DNA of 64,000 nucleotides, from NCBI GenBank assembly GCA_039602395.1, contig JBCNJP010000023.1, forward strand, positions 96,798,030-96,862,029, given 5' to 3'. Positions 36,501 through 48,937 of the stretch are shown in pieces (position 1 is the first letter of the stretch; every line of letters starts with the position of its first letter). The position numbers and the translations under genes are program-made. Source of the stretch: Deinandra increscens subsp. villosa (lineage: Eukaryota > Streptophyta > Magnoliopsida > Asterales > Asteraceae). Under the pieces are notes generated by a model that did no database searches, was not told the DNA's origin, and saw nothing but the letters and a program-made list of their open reading frames with translations.

Positions 36501-39500
36501 ATTTTCACTACTGATTTCTTCACAAATTCATCTCCAACACGGGAACATCTTCTAGAACTTTTATAAATCCTAGTAAGAGAAATAATCTTTGCTGGTTTAG
36601 ATGTATCACAATTTGAGATAAGACCATACCTCCCACACACTACTGGCCTAGTGAATCTTTTACTAGGCAATTCTTGTTTCCAAACACTCTTTGTTTTTGG
36701 AAACTCCAAATCAGTCCTTACCTTCTTTCCATGTGATGATTCTGGAATTTCAAAAAAATCATCATATACCCTTTTTCGAGTGCTACATGGAAATTCCTTT
36801 TTATCTTTACCAAGTTTATATACATCTTCAAAAGACTGTGAGGACTGCCCAGAACTTCCGGTAGATATTGAAGAATCAGGGGAGGTAGGGAAGGATTTTC
36901 CAAGAATTTTGAATTTTTCTCCTGTCCTCTTTCTAGATCCATATTCTTTCTCGAAAGTCTTCTTCAAAGCACTATTTTCATGCATAGGGAATTGATTCTG
37001 TACTTTCTTCAATCTTAAAGAATCTATAACCCTAAGCTCATCAACAAGACTATGAGTTGACCGATCAGGAACTGATTTTGACTGTGTTTCATTTTTTGAA
37101 TCGATTTTACAAGAAACCCCATCAAATCCAGTGTTGCTACAATCATCCGAGGACCAATTTTTGGCACACTCGGTGTTTTGTGCATCATCAGTGCATGAAT
37201 CTCCATTGCTTATTTTGACTGAAGCTTGGGTTAATGCAGGGGCGGAACATTTAGATGATATATTAGACATAACTTGCTCCTTCATGCAGTCAACCTTCTG
37301 AACAGGTTGGTCAACGCTTTTGACAACTACATCAGAAGTTTGGTCAATGACATCGACTCTATCCTCTGAAAACTTAACCGTTTCATCTCTGCATGACCCA
37401 TTACACTTTCCTGCCATCTTATTAGGAACGTCTTTCCATTGAAAAGCATTACATTCAACCTTTTTTAAATTTGGCTTTATTGTTTCTCCAATTTTACCTA
37501 AAGAAATAGATCCATCACGCAAAGTGCAACCTTTTTGCAAATCAGAAGTAGATAAAGTAGGGGCTCTGATTTTTGAAGCTTCTCCAAAAGCACTTAGAAA
37601 TTTTTTTCCATCAAGATTACAATTTTCAACCATGTGGTTTTTGTGTGCCATACAGCTGCAGTTTTCTGGAACATATGCACATGATGTACCCTTAAAGCAG
37701 TTTCCATGTCCAGATGGTGAGCAAATATCTTCAGTTATACCAATCCTGACATGTTTAGATTCAAATTTAAGACTGATTGCAGATACGGAAAAAGACAATA
37801 CATGAAAATTACAGAAATGAAATTAGCACAATGAATTACTATTTCTTGATTATTTTGTTCACCTTGGCAGTGGAGAATCAATTTGATAATGGCTGCTATG
37901 AACTCTGTTTTTCCCGATTTGAAATGAAGTTTCTTGTGATACTGCAGAATAGTTTCATTATTTTATTAAATCTAGGTGGGTAGAGAAATGAACTAAAAGA
38001 TAGTAATCACTAGTGATAAAATTAAACATGTACCAGAAATGACAGCTGATTTCTCTGTTACACCGTTAGCAGTCCTAGAAGTAGTTCCAGAATGAACATG
38101 TTTGGTTGCAAGTTCTGGAGGATTATATGTACTTGAAGTTGATTTTGATGGAATTTTTACTGAATTCCATAAACTTCCATTTAAAGGGTTGCCTGATACA
38201 TTTTGGTCCTTTTCAACTCCACAGAAAGAAGAAAGATTTGATGAGGGTGTACATGAATATAATACTCTTGTACCCTCTACTTTTGACATTGATGAGGTCA
38301 TGTTAGAAGAAGAATTCACAACCATAGATGAAAACACCATTGAAGGAGCTCTTGATATCAAAGGTGGTCTATGAGGCACGTGTGGTGATGTAACTGGTCT
38401 AGAAAAACCATGGTCAACATGTTCAAATCCTTTCCCTTTGTCCATAAGCTTGCAATTTTCCATATCACTAAAACAAAGCTTGGAAGTTCGAGATTCAACA
38501 TACTGTTGCTTAGACATCTTATCTCTAGGATTATTGAAGTGTGAAAATAGCATGGGATCAAGTGAACGTGCAACCACATCACCTTTCAGTTGCTCAGGCT
38601 GAATAGCGGTTCTTGTGCTATAGGCTCCAAACCCGAGACTAGAGGACCTTAATCGGTGTTGTCCTTCCATCGAACCAGATTTAGCTGCTTGAGCAGCACA
38701 GTTAACAACTTCCTTTCTTTCCTCTGTAATTCTATTACCGCCTGCTACATCTTATTTAGAAAAAATAAAGATAGAAAAAGAAGAAAAAACCTTATTTAGA
38801 ACTAGATGTAGAAAAAGGACAGGTCAGGCGGATTGTGTAACTGATCACAACGGGTTGGGTTCAGGTTGCGATGACCAAAACACTACTTGTCCAAAACCAA
38901 TTATTCTTTTAGTAAATAATTAGTGTCAAATGTGAATATAAAAAGTACATTATTTCAATGAAAATATTTTAAATTATTTCAATAATAATATAATTTTTGT
39001 ACAAAACAGCTTATAAGATTTTATGCATTAGAAATACATTCTGGTCGATTTTCAACTTGTTTGACCTGTTCTTGGACCGTTTGACCCATTTCATATATAA
39101 ATGGTCGAAATCGCTACTTCTAATTAGAATGGCAGAGCAGGAAGGAGACTAGTTTATAAAAAATAGGAGAAACACACCATTATAAATCAGCTGCTGCGAG
39201 GAAACTAATTCCAATGGGTTGTCAACTCTGCTTACAAGAGTATTGAAGCCTGGTACTTTCGATTTTCTCAATGTTTGATTCTGCTGAGATGGCTGTCCTA
39301 GTCTCAATTCAATATTTGATGAAACCTTGGTTTTCTCCATTATATCACCATCCCTATAATTGTTTATTTTATCAGAATATGTTGGAACAGATTTAAGAGC
39401 ATTATTTGCGCCACCTGCCAACTTTGAAATAGTTAAACAATGAGAAACATGCCGGTCGTTAGTCTTGTTAGCTGGCGCACCATGTGCATTGTTCTGAGAT

Positions 39501-41863
39501 GTTTCAGTGAGACCATTTGGTAATTTACAGTTATCAAGGGTATGGACCACATTCTGATTTGAACAGTGATGATCTGGAATTATCAATGGCTGTCTGGAAG
39601 CTGCATATGGTCCAGAAGGACCAACAGAATTGGAGAGAACAACAAATTTCGTCTGGTTGGCTACCCTCTCTTTACTTTTTGCCATATCAGATGCTGTGGC
39701 GTATCCTTCAGGCCAGTTCCATCCACATTGATCTTCAGGTATCCTAATCTAAAGCATGATAAAAACATCACCAACCAGTGTTCTTGGTGCTTCAATAACA
39801 TGCCAATAAGAAATAAAATTTTCAATAAAGAAGATGAAACCAAAATACCACATGACTGGAGAATTTTACGCATGTTTCTTAAATAAAGGTTCATGGTCTC
39901 GGGAACACAAAATCAAAACTAATACATATTCTGCAAATCTTCTACATATCTTGCCTAAAACTGTAATCACATGACAGGGAGAATATATAAACTTACCCCG
40001 AACTTAGAGAAATAGACTTTTCGCCACTGAGCTATGGTCTCTCCACTATCCATATGGACAGCATCTCCTGGATTAACATCCCGCAAACCTGAATGCTGTA
40101 GGAAAGTAGCAAAAAGAAGAAAAAAAAACCGTAAGTTTTTATATAAATAAGCAATTTTCATAAGATCCAATGTTTAATCCCAATACGTATATTCAAATAA
40201 CTACCTCTGAAAACTTTGAGATTGACATGTAAAAACCATGGCATGAGCAAACAACTCCAAGGAGTCCACTATTGCTGATAAACAGATCACCACCTTCCAA
40301 AATATAAAATACCCAAAATTAGAGCATATCAGAAAAACCTGCAATCAAAATGGTGTAAACACTCACTTGCGTACAGACAAAACACGCGTGGCAAAACACT
40401 TGGGAGAAGAGATAGTAGGATGATGAACAGGCGGGCTGTGCAGCTTCCCATTCTGAGCTGGTATCGGACCAGAGACTGGTACATTTTTCAGAGAACTGAA
40501 GCCATTTGATTGTTCATGTAAACAAGCAGCAGTATTTCCACCATCACTTGCTAAAGACCTGACTGGAACAAGTGGATTGATGTCAATTTTGGAGTTGAAG
40601 TTGCGATTATCAATGTTTTGTGATGATAGCTTGGGGGCACCAAATGAAGATTCATGTCCTGTGGGACCCACAGAGCTGCTACTGTAGACATGAACATCAG
40701 TGGATGGATGGGATGGCTTTGAGCTCAATACTTGTTGGGAATCATATTGTGAGAAAGATGGTGGTCCAGAAAGGAGGGTAAAAAATGGAGTTCCCATTAC
40801 TGACAGGCTTGGGTTGTATAAATTCAAATTTGCAGTTTGAAACAAGGGGTCAGCCATCGCTTTTCGGGTTGATGAGGATTGTCCTTGCACAATATGTGGA
40901 TAAGTGTAATGGCTTGAACTGATCATCTACAACAAATACAAAATCATTCAAACTTGTATGTCAAACATAACCAAATATGTCTCAAACATGTTTTGCATAA
41001 CGTGTGTTGTATCAAAAAATTACAGACAATTTGAGTAATAATGAAGATATACATATACAAAGGGGTATTGAATAATCAAGGCACGATTGCATGAATATTC
41101 ACAGAAACCATATATTAAGAAGTGTCTCAATCTAACAGTACATCAATGTAAAAGTATATACATTGTCTACATAACAAAATATAATCTCCACATACCAACT
41201 TTTCAGGCCACATACAATTTTATGCCCTAAAAAGTTCTATTATAGAGCCTTCTACTCAAAACTGTAAAAGCAACACATAACTTTGAAGTTCCATATGTCT
41301 TGCCAGTTTAGGTTTCTACCTTGTGGGTCAAACACTCCAACTAAAGCAGCTACAAGCCTACAATAACTTTAAAATGAAGCATAAAAACAGAAACAAGCCC
41401 ATCCTTGTTGTCTCACCGTGTCAGTCTTTACAATGTCACTAGGCTTTTGTAAAATTTGTAAAAATAGTGAATAAATTTCGGAAAATTAATGCACGTTCTA
41501 AGCTACACGATATTCGCTTTAGCAGAGATTAACCAAAATTTAGGGGAACTACTGAAAATTTGGAAATATAAAATCAAAATTGATGCAGAATCAGCAACAA
41601 TAAGTAGTAACATTTACAATCTTCATCTTCAAAAGCAACAGAGAAACACATGAGCAGATGATTGATTGCTAGAAGCTCTAAAACACTCGCACATAAGTAC
41701 ATAACACAGTGAATAAGTAAGTATTAACGGAGGTTACCGAAGTTCTAGAAGCATCCTGTGACTGAAGCTGCGAAACCGGAGACGGAGCCACCATCACCGC
41801 CGGCTCCGCCGGTGCCGGCCACGTCGGACCACATTTGCTCATCCGCCAATGATTATTATCCAT
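30586..41863 (-). CDS. Trithorax-like SET-domain histone methyltransferase with PHD and extended PHD
   Basis: Nineteen exons (minus): 41863-41738, 40926-40367, 40274-40205, 40095-39997, 39748-39178, 38750-38034, 37941-37863, 37772-36292, 35673-35562, 35472-35352, 35244-35161, 34988-34611, 34503-34408, 33912-33748, 33273-33088, 32450-32337, 31909-31727, 31105-31061, 30720-30586. They join in frame to 1773 residues. Residues about 229-285 (VVCSCHGFYMSISKF, VNPGDAVHMDSGE) resemble a TDBD/Jas-type domain. A PHD finger (CNVCGSSNNDELNCLLEC ... CRPCRD) is at about 1278-1335 and an extended PHD (ACVLCGYEGG, CSMCKRPGG, FHPWCAHQK) follows to about 1550. SET is at the C-terminus (YVGEIVG, RFVNHSC, EEITYDYHF) with post-SET CSCNSNNC. 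All SET landmarks are present, so it is probably an active H3-lysine (H3K4-type) methyltransferase. Arabidopsis At1g77800 or ATX proteins are candidate relatives; orthology not settled. Confidence 0.9.
31579..31703. mobile_element. Possible MITE in SET-gene intron
   Basis: Ends TATAGGGAGAGGT and, in reverse complement, TATAGGGTTAGGT form short imperfect inverted repeats around about 120 bp containing a run of 14 C. A TA target duplication is possible but cannot be told apart from the neighbouring AT repeats. Confidence 0.35.
35700..36210. repeat. Possible MITE in SET-gene intron
   Basis: Intron sequence with GGAATGG and CATTCC words near both ends (GGTTTGGTATGATGG on the left, TTTCATTCCAGCCAACC on the right) suggests a small inverted-repeat element. 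Ends and target duplication were not fixed. Confidence 0.25.
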
Positions 41864-42104
41864 ACTCGCGGAGCTCAAAAGTCAAAAACCAGCTGAAATC
41901 ATCGAAAACGACGACGTGTAAGTACTAGCCAACGTTAAAAGCGTGAAGAGATTGTTCTTCTTCCATAGCAGGTGCTCTCCGGTGGATTTACAGTTTACAG
42001 TTTACACACAGTAGCAGGAATGGCGAGTGTGTGTGAAAGGAAAGGAAAAGGGGGAAAAAGACAAGTGTAGGTAGTACTTGGTTGTTTCGAGGAGAAAGGC
42101 TGAC

Positions 42105-42237
42105 CTAGACCGTAGAAAACGATGGGGGCGTATCCGCCGTTGATTTTGGAATCGGAGAGTTTGTAGCCGTTGATTGGTCTGGGAGTGATGCATGGAAACA
42201 GGTGGACTCCATTTGTTCCAATAAAGATGCACGCCAT
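42105..42237 (-). other. Orphan coding-like first exon upstream of the SET-domain gene
   Basis: ATG in strong context (ACCAATGGCG) opens 44 codons, MACIFIGTNGVHLFPCITP onward to YAPIVFYGLG, followed by a fair donor (CTAG/GTCAGC). Codon use looks coding. Candidate acceptors before 41863 that I tried give early stops, so it does not obviously extend the methyltransferase. It could be an upstream ORF in the leader, an alternative first exon, or the remains of another gene. Product not recognised. Confidence 0.35.
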
Positions 42238-44115
42238 TGGTCAATTAGAAAAAGAGTTGTGGTGTAGTTTGACCTCATGTTTCAAATTGTTCTCTTGTTT
42301 TTTTAAGTGTTTATGCTCTCTTGGATATCGTAATGATTGGAGGGTTTGAGTTATATAATTTGATGGATTTATTTAGTTATTAAAAGTATGTTAATTTATT
42401 GTTCTAGAATGTAAATTATACTAAAAAAATTTAAAATATCCTTTCTTAAATGGATAAAGATTCTAGTATTATAATAGATATTATTATAAATTTAAAGGTA
42501 ACGACTTAGTCGTATACTCGTATTAGTTATGTAAATAATCAAACAATTGGAGAGGAAAAAGTTATATGAGAATTTCTCAATTTCATATTCATTTACTTAC
42601 AAGTAAAGTAGTGTTGTTAAAAATACCTAAACCCGATTAACCGGACCTAATCGAATGCGAATAAGTTAAATAAGGTCGGGTTTAATGTGGTCTACAAATG
42701 TTAAGCGAGTTAACCGACAAACACGAAACTTGATAGGGTCGGGTCTTAGGTTAATGTTTTAAAATAAATCGGGTTGCGGGTTAACCCAAATAATAATAAG
42801 CTTATTTTACAATAAGGTTGTCATTTTTTTAAGTTTTAGAATTTCGTATTTACTTTTTTGTATTTGTCATTTCATATTAGTCGTGTTTTCAATTTCCTAT
42901 CAATTTTTTATTCTAACCTACATATTACACTCTCGTGACTTATGGTTATGAAGAACCTTATCAAATAAATTTCTTATTTTTACTCCCAAGTCTATTGTTT
43001 TATGGTTATGAAGAACCTTATAAAATAAATTTCTTATTTTTACTCTCAATTCTATTGTTAGAAGGTTAGAAATATATGCGAATTCAGATGTCAAATCTGA
43101 TTCAAATCATTCCGAGTTCGAATCCATTTTGAATTTGAATCCATGCTAAAAAAAGTCAAAATCAAATGATTCAATTTAATCGTTAAACACCCCCTCGTAA
43201 ATCTTAACGTGCAATGAACACAAAACCACGACCCTAACATAACTTGTATATATGTGTGTAGTTATATCATGTACTTACAAGGACATATACAACCCTTGGT
43301 CCAAGTACACTTCACATGAAAAACTACTTTTTATATGAACAGAACTCTATAATATTTATCAAATTAGATAACAAATTTTCATTTTTTCCGTTCAAATAGT
43401 TAAGACACGAGACACCATACTTGTATGTTTTAACCATCTAAATCAATAAGTTGCTTGTGTTGGTAAAAGTTCTAGAATGAGAAAAACAAAAGACGAGTAT
43501 ATATAGGGTAGAATAGTACAAGTTCTTCATATTCATGCAACAAACCTTACGAGTTAGCTTTAAGCGGATAAAAACGTAAATTAAAACATACCTTAGTCAA
43601 ATAAACTGACACGATCTTGTACTCGAGTCGCTTTTGCGTTTGGTTAAACATTTGCTTTAGGACTCTTAATAATCAGTTTAGCAACGGCGGGCATCTCTTA
43701 CCCGGCAGAGAGATTAGAAAAAATGTCAAACCACGTTTGACCCATAAAAAACAGAAGCAAAGGTAACCAATTCCAAGATTTAAGTAAACACAAATGCTCC
43801 AACCGCTCTCAGATTCTTACAAGTCTACCCAATCATATTTATCTCTACACATAGTATAGTATATAAAACCAAAAAACGACGATATAGAAACAAAAGTTTT
43901 ACTATGCAATTGTTTGCCCAAAACAAAGATTACCATGTATGCGGATTCAGAGATACGAGACACAATGAATATACCTATTGAACTTGGGTTCTCGCTAATC
44001 AATGCCTCGGTCAACTGAAATCTGGTCGAAGTCAAACCAGCTATGTGGATCTTCATATCTGTTGCAGAAACCCATTTTTTGTTCCTTTGAGGCTTCAACT
44101 TGATCTAGCAATTAC
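42238..44115. other. Intergenic, with a 60-bp tandem duplication
   Basis: No gene seen. A 60-bp unit starting TATGGTTATGAAGAACCTTA is repeated at 42941-43000 and 43001-43060 with about five mismatches. Sequence at 42640-42790 has GGGTC and CGGGTT words like the dispersed intron repeats. The part above about 43800 is probably 3-prime UTR of the next gene. Confidence 0.55.
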
Positions 44116-47100
44116 TTACTCTGTCTGCACCATGAGGATAAAAAATTGGAAACTAACAATATTACTTATTACATACACCAACTCTAGGGTTATTTAAAAT
44201 TCAAATCAAAATTAAGGGTTTAAGTAGTGACTAAAATTAAAACTCAGAACAAAAGTTGAAAATGTTTACCATCTATGTACACTTCTGTGTAAAAATTTAT
44301 CTTCCAGATTGGCTTATTAGAACTTAGTGTTCTAGGACTTAGTGTTTTAGGCTTGTACTAAATTCCTTTTTGAAATTTTGTTTGGGCTCACAGGGGCTGG
44401 ACCCCTCCTATCCCTGATGCCCCTCTACTCTAAAGAGAGGTCTCATCCACTAATATCCAGTCTTAACCCCTTGAACGACATCTACTGGTTATTGGCTTAG
44501 TGGAGTGTTGTTGGGCCCCGTGACTTTTCCTTAAAACAATATAAGTTGGTACAAATCTTAATTAAAAAGTACCTTTAGCCTTTTCGAGGATGGGGGAGAT
44601 GAAGGACCATCTGGCTGCCGTGAAGATGAACCTCGATTTTGATTCTCCTCAACCTACATGTGGATAAAAACTAAAAACAATAGTAACAAAAAAAGTTAGA
44701 TAAACAAAGACTTACATTTGAAGAAGATTGGGTAGCTCTATTTTCTCCATCAGCTTCACCATTGAGGTGCTGGGTCACAATAGGCATAATCTGGTGGAGC
44801 AAATTCGACAAAAAAGTTCCCTCATCGCTGACAGCTGGTGTTTGTTGAGAACTGACAGCTGCGTGAGTAGCTTCAACACTTGTTCCCTGAAAGATGAAGT
44901 CATTGACATGATTCTGCTCACCAGGAAATAAATTTCTCAGCAGTTGATCAAGTCCACTAGGAACTTCTGCAGAAAAAGCTTGACCATTGTGCAATGAACC
45001 ACTTGTTGTACCTGCATTAGATTAAAAGACTTCATGTTTTACTTTAGACTGTCATGTGAGTTCTTTAATTTATGAGTTATAATATTTTCTTGTTGTAAAA
45101 TTAAAAACTACTACATTATACTTGATCAACAACTAAAAGGGAAAATGCATGGAATTGACACAAACTTTACACCTTTTCAAAGTTTAGCAACCAACTTTAA
45201 CTTAAACACGATAAAGAAATGAACGTGCATCTAATTACTTGTTTAGCAAGGAAGTTCATGATTATAGCAACACATGTTCGACCAGTAACAAGCCATTTGG
45301 CTGATTTTTCAAAAATTTCTAACATGACATCCTATTTGTTGTTCTAATAATGATTTTTCAACAATTATTGCTAAAAGATGATATTTTTGTGTGTGGCATA
45401 TGACGTGACAGCCAAATTACATATGCTAATGATTATAGCAACAAATGACCTGTTCCACTGGTAAAACGGATCACTGTTTGTACTTTTTCAAAAACTAATA
45501 TGGCGTGATATTTCCGTTTTCCTTTGTGTATATGTATATACCATGTGGACTCTGATGTGGCATTTCATAATTATTTTCACATAAGCATTTTTGCAAACAT
45601 GACATCCGATCAACAAAATCAGTTAAAATGGCTATTGGCATACAATCAACAAAATCGGTTAAAATGAGGTGGTTGCTAATATCGGTATTTAACTATAAGT
45701 TGCATTCTATTATATTCTTAATTTGAAGTTAACTGCTTGGAAAATTTGTAAATTTTGTTTCTATTTTGTGCAATTTGCTTTGATAAAAACTGCTCATGTT
45801 TTACCAGGAACTTCAGGTGGTTGTTGCTGAGCGGTAGAATTAGGGACCAAATGCGGTCTGTTTTCACTGTTATGAGGGTGACTTCCATTTGACACCTGGC
45901 CATTAATGTCATTTCTTGCGACCACTGGATATATTAAACTCATAGAACCAAGGGATGGTTCAGATGGTGCAAGTCCAGGTGACAGTGTAGAAATCCTAAC
46001 TGGAACCACACGGACATCAGAACCACCAGTGGATTGAGACAGATTTCTAGGACCAGCTTGAGGATTTGAGATTCCACCATCAGAAGCTGCTGCCCGCTCA
46101 CCGCCACTTGCTTCTCTTTGATTAACAGCTGGTGTCAGCACAGAACCTGTACACATTGTAAAAACAAAAATAATACAATAACTTATGATGCAATTTAAGT
46201 TTGTAAATCAAAATAGTAATTTATTATTTATTACCACTACGTATTCGAATATCAATATTCCTTGGGCGTAAACCGGTGCCAAGCCCCATAGAAGTAGTTC
46301 CAAAACTAGTTCCAGGTTGAAACGGTAGAGGCTGCACCATACGGTTTAATAAATAACACATAAAGATAATAAAAAAGGGAAAGTTTTTAAATATCTCATG
46401 GATTTTCTCTAAATTTACATCTAGTCCATAGACTTTATTTTTGTATGATTAAATCCCTGGGCTTCTAGACCACATTGAAATGGTCCTTATTAAGGGACTT
46501 GATTGTTGAAAGAAGTACATTTCCATTCAACTGTAAAAAGTTATAAGGATTTACTCATGCTATATAGGACCTTTTTGTTAAATAATAAAGTTGAGGGACT
46601 TATCAATAGGTTTTAAAGGTTAAGGCATATATCATAGAAAAATAAAATCTAGGTGATTGTGTGTGACTTGGTTGAGAAGCTATACACATTTGCCCACTAA
46701 AAAAAGAAGGATGTGGGTGAAAAAGAAGGAAGAGAGAGAGGGGGAGGGTACAGGGTACTGGGTAAGGAGTCAAGATAGGTTGGTTCGTTCTAAGTCAATT
46801 ACATTACCTGAACCATAATAGGATTTGGACCAGATGTGGATATAAAAACGGCAGGTCCAGCATCTAACCACAGCATCGGTCTGAAAAAGAACAAGAACCG
46901 TTTTCATGCCGGATACATAAACACTCAAGAAATTAAAGATAAACTAACTCTAGCACACACCGGTCCCCGTCCCATTCGAAGTGTCATGGTTGTGCGCCCA
47001 AGCTCCAGTAAAAAAGCGCCCAAATTTTGCAGAAGTGCACCTGATCTCAAAGCATTTGACTGCATCCTTACCCGTGCTACAGGATCAGTTACATTTGTTT

Positions 47101-48937
47101 GGTCTCTTAATTGTCTGGTCAATTGCTGCCAAAAAATAAAAGAATTAAAAAAAATAGTGACATGAAAAATATAACATGTTGCTATAAAATATTTTTGTAA
47201 TGGTTAGTGCATACCATTAAGCATTCCCCCGCTTGTTCAATGAGTAAATGTCTTGTAGACTGAGTCACCTCACTCAGCGCAGCTGGTGTCGGTAATCCGC
47301 CCTGACTAGCGGCTGAATGTGACACAGCATATGATTCTTCTCCACCACCGTTGCCCTGGATTCTAACTGCCAGGCGCCAAATATCAAATCCACATCAGAA
47401 GTAGTAAAATAAAAAATAAAGGTGTCTATCATGTTCAAGAATAAAAAGTTCTGACCAGTCTCGTTAAATTCTTGCCTCAAACGCCTTAAATACTGGGATA
47501 AGGTAGTCAGAGAGTCAGGAATAACCTGTCGGGGAGAATTTTAAATTCTTAATCAAGAGAAAGTAATTAATAAATAACTAAATTTTGAAATCTTCCACGT
47601 CACGTGTTCAAGGTTTGGTAGCATTTCAAAAAATGAAACCATGTTTGGAATAATTGATATTAAACTTACAGGGAGCTGAAGAGAATCCATAGAAACATCA
47701 GTTGGAAGCATAAATGCAGCATTTTGAGGATTAGGATGACTTCTTCCAGAAGCATTTTCAGGTTGTTGACCAGCAGGGTTTCTTACTTCGTTTAGTCCAG
47801 GTATTTGTGAAAGCCTTTCAGAGATGTGTTGCTGTTGGAAAGAAAAAAAAAGTATGAGGTGAAACCTTGTTTCAAAACAACAGAAGCAAAAAAGAAAAAA
47901 AAAGAAAAAAAGGTGGCCAACTTACTTGCAAATCAATTGCTTCGCCATTGCTTCCAGCATTTGCTATTCCAAAGGAACCAAGAACAGCCGAAACAATCTA
48001 CCAAATTAAAAAGCACCACACTAATAAATGTAGTTAAGAAATGGTTTTAAAATCTTTATGATTTATAACTTTTCATTATCTTACCCGACTAAAATCTGGA
48101 AGACTCCCATCACCTTGTTCAGATATATTGAATGTTCCAACTACTACACCGGGCCCATGTTGGCTGCCCATGGGCTGTCTGGTACTTGATGCTGGATCAC
48201 TTGCTGCAAATGCAAAATACATTATACATCAAGCTCAAAAATGATAATAGAAAGACGCCCCCCATCTAAGGCAACAACCCTAACTAACAATACCATGAAG
48301 GGTCTACATTGTCTTTCTATCATATATATAGACTTTTTTCTAAGAATAGGTAAAAAGAAAAAAAGAAAAAAAAAGGTACTTTTCTATATAATTGTTTCAA
48401 CTCCTCAAACCTGTAAGATCTGGAAAGCTTGCTAGTGATGGATTAATCGACTGTCGAGCAACCAAGTGCAGTGTGTGTCCGTCTTCCACATCTACAGTTC
48501 ATACTCATTAAGGAGCTTCAGTTACAAGAACTAATAATATTTTTTTTATGAAACTAGAAGGATACGGTAAGCTGAAAGGAGTTGGTCATCCTTTAGAACT
48601 TTGCCACGGCATATTAACCGTTGCTGGTCGGATAATACACCAGTAACAGAAGCAATTTGTTCCTTCAGTGCAGGAACAGGTACCTATGAAGATATACAGA
48701 TTTAAGGAAACTCAAACAAGAAAAAAAAAGAACTTAGAGAGGATCAGAAAAATAACTATCGAGTAATACTGAACTGGAATGTTGATTGCAGAAAGGATTA
48801 GATATGGAAAACATCAAATAATGAAATATCAAGGAAAGAAAATTAGTGTTTACACATTTATCTACTCGTAGGGTGTATGTCTGAGAATCCAAAGTCTTTA
48901 TCTTTATCTCAACGGTGGTCTCAGAATTGTCATACAT
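44116..48937 (-). CDS. Ubiquitin-like-domain protein, BAG6/Scythe-like
   Basis: Fifteen coding exons (minus): 48937-48854, 48683-48566, 48491-48411, 48203-48085, 47997-47926, 47831-47670, 47525-47456, 47366-47215, 47125-46959, 46880-46808, 46331-46235, 46146-45805, 45011-44716, 44653-44573, 44124-44116. They join in frame to 640 residues. Residues 8-80 are a ubiquitin-like fold (TTVEIKIKTLDSQTYTLRVD, SDQQRLICRGKVLKDDQLL, DGHTLHLVAR). The rest is Gln/Pro/Ser-rich with a helical part (LLQNLGAFLLELGRTTM), GPAVFISTSGPNPIMVQ, and the end SSKRLKTE. In animals BAG6 is a chaperone for tail-anchored and misfolded proteins; Arabidopsis At5g42220 is the closest I recall. The last coding exon is only nine bases (ACAGAGTAA). 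The chosen ATG at 48937 is internal; the first ATG at 48986 is out of frame (see findings). Confidence 0.88.

Noticed and set aside
40205..40367. Alternative exon border at 40300 (AAG/GTGGTGATC) in the SET-domain gene
   Set aside because: It breaks the frame; the TTTATCAG acceptor at 40275 with the strong GTGAGT donor joins in frame to the CSCHG domain.
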